Origin: Erythrobacter aureus
Lineage (GTDB): Bacteria; Pseudomonadota; Alphaproteobacteria; Sphingomonadales; Sphingomonadaceae
NCBI RefSeq assembly: GCF_003355455.1
Contig: NZ_CP031357.1
Location: forward strand, 1,528,501-1,592,500
DNA: 64,000 bases
Direction of reading: 5' to 3'
This document shows, piece by piece, positions 27,025 through 36,600 of the stretch. The position numbers and the translations under genes were made by a program. Under the pieces are notes generated by a model that was not told where the DNA came from, made no database searches, and worked only from the letters and a program-made list of their open reading frames with translations. Numbering within the stretch: the stretch's first letter is position 1; every line of letters begins with the position of its first letter.

Positions 27025-27297
27025 ATGAACAAGAACGACCTGATCAGCGCAGTCGCCGATTCCAGCGGCCTTTCCAAGAGCGATGCCTCGAGCGCCGTCG
27101 AAGGTGTTTTCGATGCAATCACCAAGTCCCTGTCGAGCGGCGACGAAGTCCGCCTGGTCGGCTTCGGCACTTTCTCCGTTGCCAAGCGCAAGGCTTCGAC
27201 CGGTCGCAATCCGCGTACCGGTGAGCCGATGACCATCAAGGCTTCGAACCAGCCGAAGTTCAAGGCAGGCAAGGGCCTCAAGGACGCTGTGAACTAA
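27025..27297 (+). CDS. hupB: DNA-binding protein HU
   Basis: HU is a small dimeric protein that bends and compacts DNA. The 90 residues are full length: MNKNDLISAVADSSGLSKSD at the start, VRLVGFGTFSVAKRKASTGRNP covering the beta-arm base (split by convention at F-G-T), and the arm tip RNPRTGEPM with the conserved Pro. The position right after lon is common in Proteobacteria. A strong hairpin terminator follows. Confidence 0.96.
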   Translation: MNKNDLISAVADSSGLSKSDASSAVEGVFDAITKSLSSGDEVRLVGFGTFSVAKRKASTGRNPRTGEPMTIKASNQPKFKAGKGLKDAVN

Positions 27298-27357
27298 GCG
27301 GAACCTCCTGACCGACGCACCGCCACGCCTCGCGGTGCAACGATAGGGATCGAACTT

Positions 27358-27392
27358 CGCCGCGCTTTCCAGAACGGGAAGCGCGGCGTTTT
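27358..27392 (+). terminator. Rho-independent terminator after HU gene
   Basis: CGCCGCGCTTTCC (27358-27370) pairs with GGAAGCGCGGCG (27377-27388) with one bulged T, followed by TTTT. A second, shorter hairpin (GCACCGC/GCGGTGC, 27317-27338) precedes it. It also lies next to the convergent lipoprotein gene and may serve both strands. Confidence 0.8.
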
Positions 27393-27414
27393 CGTTGGCA
27401 TTGTGAGACTGAAG

Positions 27415-28263
27415 CTAGTCGAAAGAAATCAGGGCCATGGGGGGCTGTTCGGTGCGCGGCGTTATTTCCCACGTCAGGACCTGATCGCCGGAATGATGGC
27501 TGGGACCGGCGTCAGTATTGTTCGCCAAAATACGCCCATCGGTCACGATCGAAAACCGGCCCTCGGCGATTGCGATCCGGGGAGGGGTTTCCTCGTCTTT
27601 CGGGGACAGGTCGGCTAGTCCGGCCATGCCGGCTACCATCCCCTGCATCGGATTGCCGTTGCCTTTCGCGGCAAAGCCCGGCGCATCGATCCGCACTTGC
27701 CTTTGGTCGCGCAAAATGACGCTGACGAAGGTATTCGCCATGGCGAAGCGTTCGATCGTCGGAAACGAGAAGTCGTGCGTCAGTCGGCCGGAGATCGCGA
27801 AATCGACCTCGAACAGGCCGTCGCCTTTATATTCCACAGTGTTCCAGCCGCGCTGACGCTCCAGTTTTTCGGCGAGCTCCTGCGCAGCGTCCGGATCCGA
27901 CGGATCGATCCCGCCCAGGAACGCCTTCATCTGCTCGGCCTTGCGCTTCTTCCTGGCACGGCGGCTTTCGGCTTCTGCATCCCACTCGCGCTTTTGCTCG
28001 GCAATTTCCGCGCTAGTGCATTCGCGGGCTTCGTAATCGTCATCGAGGCACGCGGCCTCGAATGGTTCGTCCGTTTCGCTACCCATCTCTGCCAGTTTGC
28101 TCAGCGCGAGCATCTGGATTTCCCCATCGTAGCGATAGGCAAAGCTACCGTCTTTCATGAGCTCCAGTTCGCTCGTGAACTGGCCTGGCGAGAGAAAGCA
28201 GCCCGACAGCGCCAGGCTCCCCACACCGGCGAGCGCGACCGTGCGAAACCTTTTGGTCAGCAT
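27415..28263 (-). CDS. Predicted lipoprotein, unknown function
   Basis: The 282 residues begin with a lipoprotein signal, LAGVGSLALSGC, where Cys22 is the predicted acylated residue. The mature protein has GQFTSELELMKDGSFAYRYDGEI, a highly charged Lys/Arg/Glu helix (EQKREWDAEAESRRARKKRK), and a strand-rich C-terminal half ending TWEITPRTEQPPMALISFD. I recognise no named family. The start at 28263 has AAGGAAAC upstream and yields the signal; the longer frame upstream is not needed. It follows the RlmB-type gene by 19 bases, on the same strand. Confidence 0.8.
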   Translation of the reverse strand: MLTKRFRTVALAGVGSLALSGCFLSPGQFTSELELMKDGSFAYRYDGEIQMLALSKLAEMGSETDEPFEAACLDDDYEARECTSAEIAEQKREWDAEAESRRARKKRKAEQMKAFLGGIDPSDPDAAQELAEKLERQRGWNTVEYKGDGLFEVDFAISGRLTHDFSFPTIERFAMANTFVSVILRDQRQVRIDAPGFAAKGNGNPMQGMVAGMAGLADLSPKDEETPPRIAIAEGRFSIVTDGRILANNTDAGPSHHSGDQVLTWEITPRTEQPPMALISFD

Positions 28264-28282
28264 TGTTTCCTTCCCCAATGGA

Positions 28283-29074
28283 TTACTCCCGCGTGGCGAC
28301 GGCGTAGAGCGCGATCGCGCCGGCATTGGAGACGTTCAGGCTTTCGATCCGGTCCCCGATCGGTAGCTTGGCCAGCGCATCGCAATGCGATTCGATATTA
28401 TGGCGCATCCCTTCTCCTTCGGCACCCAGTACAAGCGCGACGGGGCCTGCGGGCAGGGCTTCGGCCAGCGTTGCCTCGGCCGTTCCGGTCAGGCCGATGC
28501 GCCAGTATCCGGCTTCGGCCATCTGTTCGAGCGCGCGGGCCAGGTTGACGACGCGCACCCATGGCAAGATTTCGAGCGCACCCGAAGCGGCCTTGCCGAT
28601 GACGCCGCCTTCGGGCGGGGCGTGGCGATCCTGCGTCACCAGCGCCGCGGCGCCGAAGGCAGCGGCGGAGCGCATGATCGCGCCGACATTGTGCGGATCG
28701 GTGACTTGGTCGAGCACGACGATGGGCCTGGAGGGGTCGCCATCGAGGATCTCGTCGAGATGCATGTCTTCCAGCGGAGCGCATTCGAGCACCAGACCCT
28801 GATGCGGGGCATCCTTCGCTACCAGGCGTGCAAGATCCGTGACATCGGCGTATTCCAGCGGGAAATCGTCGGGCAACTCTCCGTCGAGCGCCTCAATCGC
28901 TTCGCGGGTAGCCCATAGCTTTCGATGCACCCGATCGGGATTTTTGAGCGCGGCCTCGACCGCGTGTCGCCCCCATAATCGGACCTGGCCCGTGCTCGCG
29001 CGCCCGCTCCCGCGACCGCCCTTCATCCGGCCTGCCCGTCCTCTCAGTGCGCGCTTGCGCTCACCCTTCGCCAT
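28283..29074 (-). CDS. rlmB: TrmH/SpoU-family RNA 2'-O-methyltransferase (RlmB type)
   Basis: The enzyme methylates a ribose in RNA with SAM; RlmB acts on G2251 of 23S rRNA. The 263 residues have a basic N-terminus, a substrate-binding domain from LWGRHAVEAALKNPDR, and the knotted SPOUT core. The core shows motif 1 VLDQVTDPHNVGAIMRSA, motif 2 LVLGAEGEGM and motif 3 ESLNVSNAGAIALYAV. The start at 29074 (MAKGERKRALRG) is chosen because the longer frame runs close to tRNA-Tyr and looks unconserved. The exact target is inferred; a TrmH-like tRNA target is possible. Confidence 0.85.
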   Translation of the reverse strand: MAKGERKRALRGRAGRMKGGRGSGRASTGQVRLWGRHAVEAALKNPDRVHRKLWATREAIEALDGELPDDFPLEYADVTDLARLVAKDAPHQGLVLECAPLEDMHLDEILDGDPSRPIVVLDQVTDPHNVGAIMRSAAAFGAAALVTQDRHAPPEGGVIGKAASGALEILPWVRVVNLARALEQMAEAGYWRIGLTGTAEATLAEALPAGPVALVLGAEGEGMRHNIESHCDALAKLPIGDRIESLNVSNAGAIALYAVATRE

Positions 29075-29215
29075 CGAATTCGTCCTGTATGCAGCTTTGG
29101 TTGCGCCTGTGCCAGCGAGGGCATTGACAGGCAAGGCTCGCTTCGCCAAAGGGGCGCCTCTCGGCACGGGATCGTCAACGCGATCCCTCGATTTCCTAAG
29201 CGAAATGGCCCGTGT

Positions 29216-29301
29216 GGACAGGTGGCCGAGTGGTTAAAGGCAGCAGACTGTAAATCTGCCCGCGCAAGCGTACGCTGGTTCGAATCCAGCCCTGTCCACC
29301 A
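29216..29301 (+). tRNA. tRNA-Tyr (anticodon GTA), class II, CCA encoded
   Basis: Acceptor arm GGACAGG/CCTGTCC, D arm with GTGGCCGAGTGG, anticodon arm GCAGACTGTAAATCTGC with GTA, a long variable arm (CCGCGCAAGCGTACG region), T arm CTGGTTCGAATCCAG, discriminator A and encoded CCA. All arms pair. It is divergent from rlmB, 141 bases away. Confidence 0.97.
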
Positions 29302-29482
29302 CCGCCATCCAAAAACCCCGTGATTTGAAGATCTGATGGATATTCGCCCTTCGCTCGGTTTCCGCCTGCGCAAATTGCTCAGAATTTCCTCGTTCGCGCA
29401 GGACACGGTGACCCCGCTAGTTGGGGGCTCGTCGCAGATTCCTGGATGCTGAATGGTCTCACGGCAGACAGCTCCCGGCTCG

Positions 29483-30376
29483 CTATTCTGCCTCAAGAGA
29501 TTCCCAAATACGCCGCACGACCGGGCGCTTATTGTGGCGCGAGCCGAAGATCATGATTTCGAGCTCGGCCGAATAGTCGTGCGAAATCGGATCGAGAGCC
29601 GTGTCCCCGCGAATGTGCTCCGCGATCGATTCCGGCAACCAGGCTATGCCTAGGCCTTCGCGCGCAGCCGTGGCCAGGCTTTCGGCTAGAGTGGCTCGGT
29701 AAACAGTCCGTAATCGACGCTCAAACTCGGCACCGCTGAGCACGTTTCGCAACACTCTCGCCATGATGGAGGTCGGACCATATTCCAGCAGCGGTATCGG
29801 CCTTTCGTTATCGGGTTCGAGAATGTCGGCGAACTTCGCCGCATTGCCATAGGGCAGGACGCGGTCGCGCGAGATAACCAGCCGCGGATAATCGTCGACA
29901 TCGACATTGAAGGGAATGGCCGCGTGATTGTAGCAGATGAAGAAGTCGCACGTGCCGTTGCGCAAGGCGTAGAGATATTCCTCGATGGTACGCGTTTCCG
30001 GAACGATGGCTGCTTCGAAGGGGGAGACCTTGCGGTGAAGCTCTGCGACCAGGCGTGGAAGGAAGTTCAGCGCCAGCGTGTGCAGGCAGGCGATCGTTAT
30101 GCCGCGCTCGCCGATACGGGCATAATTGGCTGCCGCAGCCTGCGCCTCGCTTGCCTGTTTTATGATCGCGCTTGCGCTGCTCATGAATTCGGTTCCGGCG
30201 GCAGTCAGGCGGATCGGATGCTCGGTCCGGTCGACCAGTTCCGCACCCGCCCAGGCCTCGAGTGCCTTGATGCGCCGACTGAGTGCGGATTGGGTAACGT
30301 AGCGCGCTTCCGCAGCTCTGGCGAAGTGGCCAATTCGCGCAACCGCGGCCAGGTCTTCCAGCCATTTTAGCTCCAA
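29483..30376 (-). CDS. LysR-family transcriptional regulator
   Basis: The 297 residues have the LysR winged helix-turn-helix at 1-60 (WLEDLAAVARIGHFARAAEA, TQSALSRRIKALE) and a two-lobed co-inducer domain to the end. The WLEDLAAVA start and ALEAWAGAELVDR recall the HypT/YjiE subgroup, which in E. coli lies beside the isoaspartyl dipeptidase gene iadA; this resemblance is by eye only. It is divergent from the S9 peptidase across 132 bases that hold a T-N11-A site. The likely targets are the peptidase/TonB-receptor block, with a peptide or amino acid as effector. Confidence 0.9.
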   Translation of the reverse strand: MELKWLEDLAAVARIGHFARAAEARYVTQSALSRRIKALEAWAGAELVDRTEHPIRLTAAGTEFMSSASAIIKQASEAQAAAANYARIGERGITIACLHTLALNFLPRLVAELHRKVSPFEAAIVPETRTIEEYLYALRNGTCDFFICYNHAAIPFNVDVDDYPRLVISRDRVLPYGNAAKFADILEPDNERPIPLLEYGPTSIMARVLRNVLSGAEFERRLRTVYRATLAESLATAAREGLGIAWLPESIAEHIRGDTALDPISHDYSAELEIMIFGSRHNKRPVVRRIWESLEAE

Positions 30377-30397
30377 AGCCCTTGCCTTTCATGATCT

Positions 30398-30410
30398 TGC
30401 ATTTTTCGCA
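30398..30410. promoter_or_regulatory. Candidate LysR operator
   Basis: TGCATTTTTCGCA is a T-N11-A element with dyad TGC/GCA, located 22 bases upstream of the LysR start and about 100 bases upstream of the S9 peptidase, in the divergent spacer. Position and form fit an autoregulatory LysR box. Confidence 0.4.
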
Positions 30411-30508
30411 TTGAAGGTAACGAAATCGGAACTGGAAGTCGATTTCAATTTGCTGCCTCGTTCGGACCGGCTCGGCGGATTGGCGCCGCACCCAAACGGA
30501 GGGGGCAA

Positions 30509-32579
30509 ATGGGGAAATTATCGTCAATTCGCGGCTCGTTGACGGTCCTTTCGATGTCGGCGATGGCGATGCCGATTCAGACCTACGCTCAGGACGCGAC
30601 GCAGGGCGACAACAGTCTGGATCCGGTCGAATTCCTCGAACTGCCACGCGTGGCGAGCGTATCGGCGTCACACGACGGCCGCTATCTGAGCTATGTCCTC
30701 TCGGCGCCCGACTGGGCCGAGGACGAGACGGTCGAGACGCTCCGAATCCTGCGCTGCGGAGATGACGGATGTGCCGGGACGGCGCTGAACAATCTGCCCG
30801 AAAGCCCCGAGACCGAAGCGATTTGGCGCCCCCGATCGCATCAATTCGTCGTCGTTGCCGAAGTCGAGGAGGAGGGTGGTGACCAAATCCATTTCTTCGA
30901 CCCGGAAACGGGCGAAGCATCGCAGGTCACCAATCATCCAGGTGGTGTGCGTCAGGTGAGCTGGCTGCCCGACGGGAGTGCGCTGATCTACGAAAGCGAT
31001 GCAGAGGCCGAGGACGACGCGGCAAACGAATGGAGCATCGAACCCTTCGGGAGCGCCGATGCCGACGCGCTCTACCGGGTCGACATGACGAGCGGCGAAA
31101 CCAGCGTGGTTTTCGCGAGCGCCGGCTTGATCGAGGGCTATTCGCTTTCCGAAAATGGCCGCTACCTGATCGTGCGCCAGCGGTTCGACCCTGTAGCGGA
31201 AGACCGCGATGCAGCCGAACTTTGGCGGATCGACTTGCGCAGCGGCGAATCGCGCCAGCTGACCGACAACCGTATCCGGGAAAACGGCGCCCGTCTCGCG
31301 CCCGATGGCGAGACGTTCGCTTACATCGCCTCCGTCAATGCGGGGGCGAGCCCTATTACGAAGACAATCTGTTTGTGCAGGCGGTTGGCGAGAAGGCGCC
31401 TCGCCTGCTGTTTCCGCATGAGCCGCTCGAAGTGCAGGACTTCGAGTGGGACCGGTCAGGGAGTCGATGTGGGTGGTGGGCAACAGTGGCCTGCGGTCAC
31501 AGCTCTATCGCGTGCGCGTCCGGGATGGCGCACTGACTCAAGTAACCTTCGGCGATCACTCGCTGAGCGATTGGACCTATGACTCGGAGAGTGGGCGGCA
31601 TTTCGGGCGCTTCGCCAACGAGCACAGCCCGGGTGAAATCCATGAGATCGACCCGCGGACAGGCGTCTTGCGGCAAAGGTCTGCAATCTACTCGACTGCG
31701 CTCAGTGGGGTTACGCTACCGAAACAGCGGGCGTTCACGTGGTCGGCCGCCGACGGACAAGAGCTCGAGGGACTGTTGGTGTATCCGGTCGGATACCAAA
31801 CGGGTCAACGCTACCCCTTGGTGACGATCACCCATGGCGGCCCGCGCTCTTCGGCGCAGTTCGGAAGCTGGAATGCATCGCGTTATGTGCCGGTGCTCGC
31901 CGGGCAAGGTTACGCCGTTTTCCTGCCCAACCATCGGGGCGGCACTGGCTATGGCGATGCATTCATGCGTGCAATGGTCGGGAATTACTTCCGCAATGCG
32001 CATACCGACGTGCTGAGCGGAGTGGACGCATTGGTCGCGAACGAGATCGCGGACGCGGACCGCCTGATCAAGATGGGGTGGAGCGCGGGCGGTCACATGA
32101 CCAACCGCTTGATCACCATGACCCATCGTTTCGTGGCGGCCTCGTCCGGTGCCGGCGTTGCCGACTGGGTTTCGCTGTTCGGCGAGAGCGACCGCAGGTC
32201 GGGCAGGATACCCTGGTTCGGCGGGACGCCCTGGCAGGAAAACGCCCCGCTGCCATCCTACCGTTCGCAATCGCCGGTGTTCGACGCCTGGAAAGTCCGC
32301 ACGCCGACATTGTTCTGGAGCGGCGGAGATGACGAGCGCGTACCCCCTACCCAGGCGATCCTGATGTTTCGTGCAGTGCGTGACACGGGAACACCGACCG
32401 CGCTCTATCTGGGTAAGGGCGAACCGCACAATTTCCGGCAACCGTCGCATAAGCTGTTCAAGATCAATCGCGAACTTGCGTGGTATGCGGAGCACCTTGG
32501 ACGGGACGCCTACGAAGCGGACCTTCCGGCAATCGATCCCCGCACCGAAGACAGCGGCAGCGATGGGACCGCGCCATGA
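30509..32579 (+). pseudogene. S9-family (prolyl-oligopeptidase-like) exported peptidase, broken by two frameshifts
   Basis: Three successive frames together encode one S9 peptidase of about 690 residues. There is a signal peptide (ending near TYAQD), a WD-like beta-propeller (VASVSASHDGRYLSYVLSAP, LAPDGETFAYI) and a C-terminal alpha/beta-hydrolase with catalytic Ser in KMGWSAGGH, Asp in SGGDDERVP and His in GKGEPHNF. The frame shifts by one at the G run 31342-31346 (5 G where 6 restore the frame) and again at 31459-31461 (3 G where 4 do). With both restored, the propeller and hydrolase join smoothly. Either the gene is inactive or the assembly has two homopolymer errors. All catalytic residues remain. 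Confidence 0.85.
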
Positions 32580-32737
32580 TAACCGACGACAGCGTGACCC
32601 TCGGTCTCGGGCCGAAGGCGCTCATCATGGTGTTCTTCACCACCGCGGTCGGTGTCCTGCTGGTGGTGCTTGGGTATGCCTTGGGTACCTACGCGGAGAT
32701 CCTGACAGCCGAGTTGATGGGCATGATCGGCGGATAG
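32576..32737 (+). CDS. Small single-helix membrane protein (53 aa)
   Basis: ATG 32576 overlaps the S9 peptidase stop (ATGA). The 53 residues have one long hydrophobic helix, about 15-38 (IMVFFTTAVGVLLVVLGYAL), flanked by a polar start MITDDSVTLGLGP and a short tail LTAELMGMIGG. No family is recognised. The overlap and the 14-base gap to the next gene place it firmly in the peptidase operon; it might anchor or assist the exported peptidase. Confidence 0.65.
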   Translation: MITDDSVTLGLGPKALIMVFFTTAVGVLLVVLGYALGTYAEILTAELMGMIGG

Positions 32738-32751
32738 GCTGACGAATCATT

Positions 32752-33480
32752 ATGCAGAAACGCAAACAGATCTTGGCGATGAGCAACTCGTCCGCGTTCT
32801 TTGTGGAACCGCCGGACCCACCCTGTCTTGCCCGCTATCTCGTCGGGCTTACAGGCAAGGAACGCCCGGTCATCGTCCATGTCGGCGCGGCGAACGGCGA
32901 CTCATCGGAGAAGGTCAGCAAGTTTTGCGACCTCGGCAGGCGCGCCGGTTTCGACCCACGCCATCTCAATCTCTTCGCGCTCGAGGACGACAATCCGGAC
33001 ACGTTCTTCAAAGGCGCAGATGCAGTATATGTCGATGGCGGTTCGACGCGGAATCTCCGCACTTTGCTTCGCGAATGGTCTGCCGACGACGCATTGAGGC
33101 GCGCCTATGAGAGGGGGGTAGTGCTGTCGGGGGCGAGTGCGGGCGCGAACATCATGTTCGAATGGGGAATGACGGATTCGGTCAAAACACGGATCGAAGC
33201 GATACGCGGGATAGGCCTGCTCAAGGGAACGATCTCGGTCCATTCCGACGCGCGCAGCGATCGCGGCGAGGCGCTGGAAAGGCACCTTGGTGGCGCGGAT
33301 GCGACCTATCCGGCCTATGCCCTTGAAGACGGCACGGCGCTGCATTTCGAGGATGACGCTTTTGCGCGGGCGCTAGCCATAAAAACTGGCGCCTGCGTGG
33401 CGATCGACGAATATGGTAACGGCGCCACGCCCGCGCAGGCCGAAGACCTGGCGCTTATACGCGGGGCAGACATATTATGA
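32752..33480 (+). CDS. S51-family dipeptidase (peptidase E/cyanophycinase-like)
   Basis: The 242 residues match the class I glutaminase-like S51 peptidases, which hydrolyse Asp-X dipeptides (PepE) or cyanophycin. The nucleophile is Ser129 in the elbow SGASAGANIMFE, YVDGGSTRNL near 93-102 is the conserved oxyanion region, and ISVHSDARSDRGE supplies the His. There is no signal peptide, so it is cytoplasmic. It is third in the peptidase operon. With peptides entering through the downstream receptor and S9 cleavage in the periplasm, it would finish aspartyl dipeptides in the cytoplasm. Confidence 0.88.
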   Translation: MQKRKQILAMSNSSAFFVEPPDPPCLARYLVGLTGKERPVIVHVGAANGDSSEKVSKFCDLGRRAGFDPRHLNLFALEDDNPDTFFKGADAVYVDGGSTRNLRTLLREWSADDALRRAYERGVVLSGASAGANIMFEWGMTDSVKTRIEAIRGIGLLKGTISVHSDARSDRGEALERHLGGADATYPAYALEDGTALHFEDDAFARALAIKTGACVAIDEYGNGATPAQAEDLALIRGADIL

Positions 33481-33692
33481 CAAATTTGTCGCAGCTAACG
33501 CATTTTCACGCGCGCAGCCTTGCATTGTTAAGAAATTATCTTTCAGTTTGAACGTCTTGCGTTTTCTGCATCACCTTCCGCTTTTTCGGAATTAGATGAG
33601 GTTCAGGGTTTTGGTCAGTCTTGTTCGGACGGAACCAGCGACGGGTTCCGTTCGGGGCTGGCCAATGAATGTCGGACAGGGAGTATAGTAAG

Positions 33693-36600
33693 ATGAAACG
33701 ATCGCATACGGTAGCTGTAAGCACATCGGCGCTTGCGCTCGCATTGTGCATGGGTGGGCAGGCTTCGGCGCAGGATGCGGCCACGCAAGAGGCGCCCCCC
33801 ACAGGCCAAGATGTCGAGCTGGCCGCCGATGGTGCGCAGAACGCCATCGTCGTGACAGGTACACGTATCGAGCGTACGATCGAAGAGAGCGCGGTGCCTA
33901 TCCAGGTGCTTGGCGCCCAGGACCTTGAGGAATCCGGCACCACCGACCTGGCTGAGGCGGTACTCCAACTGCCCGGCGTGTCTGAAGCGGTATCGCCGCA
34001 AGGGTCGAACAACCAAATCCAGACCAGCGGCCTGTCCACAATCAATCTGCGCCGTTTGGGCGATGACCGCACTCTGGTGCTGGTCAACGGAAAACGCGCG
34101 GTTTCCAATTCAGGAAACTCCGACCGCGTGAGCCTGTCGACGCTACCGTCCGGTTTCGTCGAGCGGGTGGAGGTGCTGACCGGCGGCATGTCGGCTGTTT
34201 ATGGATCGGATGCCATCGCCGGGGTAGCCAACTTCATTCTCGAGGACGATTTCACCGGCGTGAGATTGGACAATCGCTTTTCCTGGGCCGATGCGAATGG
34301 CGGGGAGGAATATCGACTCAACCTGCTCGCCGGCACCGATTTCGCCGATGGTCGGGGCTATGTTCTGCTGGGCATGGAATATCGCGACGAAGAGGAAGTA
34401 TTCGCCGATGCGAGCCGTCCGCTGAGCATCGCCGCACTCGAATTCGACGATCCGATCCCGTCGACTGGGAGCGATGGCTGGACCAATGAAATCAACTATC
34501 CGGGGTGCTTCGGCGAAGACACCGATCGCCACTGTATCCTGCCCAGCGGCAGCATCTCAACCCCTGGCGGCGTGTTCGAAGGTGACGCTTGGTTCGTTAA
34601 CGGGCGCTGGTTCAATGACAAGTCGTTGAACCCTGGCGATCGCCCTGCTGGTTCCGATTTTTATTCCGATTTCGATGGATACAATCTCCGGCCCGGTCGC
34701 TCCAATCTGCCCCAGCGGAATATTTTCAACGCCGCGTTGACGACAAGTTTCGAATTTTCCGAGGCAGCAAAGTTCTCGTTCATCGGGTCTTATTCGGACG
34801 TCGATACAACCTATTACACTGGCTACGAGACTCTCAACGACAACGATACGCTCGGCGACGGCACCGATATCGGTAACATCTCGAGTAGCCACCCCTTCAT
34901 CCCGCCAGAGGTTGAAGAGACGCGTAGCGGATCGGTGAGCTTCGACCGTCGTTTGGTGGAACTCGGAGAACAGGCCCGCATAAACGACCGCAGTACCTGG
35001 CGGTTCATCGCCGATGTCTCTGGGGCGCTCACCGACCAAATCGATTACGAGGTGTTCGGTACATATGGCCGCTTCAAACAGAAGCAGCGCAATCCTAATG
35101 AATATAACTTCCGCAATGCGCGTTTCGCACTCGATATAGAGTCGGACGGCAATGGCGGTTTTCAGTGCGTGAGCGAGGTTGCTCGTTCCGAAGGCTGCGT
35201 CCCGCTGAATATCTTCGGTGAGGGAACCATTTCGGCGGCGGCGGCCGATTACATACGGTACAACGGCTATGCGGAGCAGATGCGCGAGCAATACACGGCT
35301 GGCGCATTCGTCAACGGGACACTGTTCGAAATGCCTGCGGGCGGCGTGAAGTTTGCCGCCGGTGTGGAGTGGCGGCGCGAAAGCCAGGAAACGTTTGGCG
35401 ATCCCGATGGCGACGATTTCGCCGGGGTCAACGGCATTCGCGATCGCGACGACGGGGCGGTGCGTGGTGGGACTTATGTCCCAGACATCGATTTCGACGT
35501 AACCTCGCTTGCCACCTTTCCGAGCGTCAAAGCGAGCTACGAGGTCAAGGAAGCCTATGCCGAACTCGACGTTCCGGTGTTCGATGGCTTCAACATCCAG
35601 GCTGCGGCGCGCGCTGGCGATTACAACACGATCGGCACGATTTTCAGCTATAATCTCGGTGCCGTTTGGCAAGCGAGCGACGATATCCTGTTCAGGGCAC
35701 AGTTCTCGCGTTCGCAGCGTGCGCCGAATTTGACCGAGTACTTTTCGCCCCCGCGTCCCGATGCTGACGATCTCGACGATCCGTGCGATGGCCTGCGGCC
35801 CGACGGCACCGGAATCTCCAGCATCGAAGGCAGCGGCGCCGAGAATGCCGATATTGCTGTCGTTACTCGAAATTGCCTCACCGTTCCGGGAATTCAGAAC
35901 TTCTTCAACGAACTCGCGACCGATGACGACCCGAACAACGACAACGATCCTTTCGATCCAGGCAGTTCGACGCAGGGGCCGAATGCAGGCAATCCCAACC
36001 TGTTCGAGGAAACAGCCACGACCATTACCGCTGGCTTTGCGTTTACACCGCGTTTCATCCCGGGCCTGACCCTTGCTGCGGATTATTACCGCATCAAGAT
36101 CAAGGATGCGATCGCGTCGGTCGACACGCAGGACATTGTGTCGCAATGTTTTGCATCGCCCGAATACGATCCTTCCAACCCTGCTGGAAGCAACCGTTTC
36201 TGTGGCTTGATCACACGTGACACGATGGGTGAAGTCATCGAGGTGCTGAATTTTCAGGAGAACCTCGAAACGGAAGTGGTCGAAGGGATCGACGCACAAC
36301 TGCTCTATCGGTTCGAGCCCGAGTTCATTCCTGGGCGTTTCGACATCGATTTCCGCTATGCTCACTTCTTTAAGCAGGAAACCGAATTCGTCGGAATCGG
36401 CGATGTCGTGCTGACGAATAGCGAGCTAGGCGAGATCGGTAATGGCGAAGACGAGTTCCGTCTGCGGGTGGGCTATCGCACCGGTCGCTTCCGGGCGAGC
36501 TACACGGTCACCTATCGCGGTGGCGGAGTGGACGATATCCTGAACCATCCCAATTCCACCGATGACCAGTACTTCAAGGTCGGAGATCAGGACTTTCATC

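Noticed and set aside
33481..33692. Possible lasso-peptide precursor in the gap before the TonB receptor
   Set aside because: I read both strands for a short frame with a leader and a Gly-start core and found none; no B or C maturation genes are present either.
34557..36365. Minus-strand 602-residue frame inside the TonB receptor
   Set aside because: It is antisense to a clear receptor with signal peptide, plug and barrel motifs; the shadow shows no motif.
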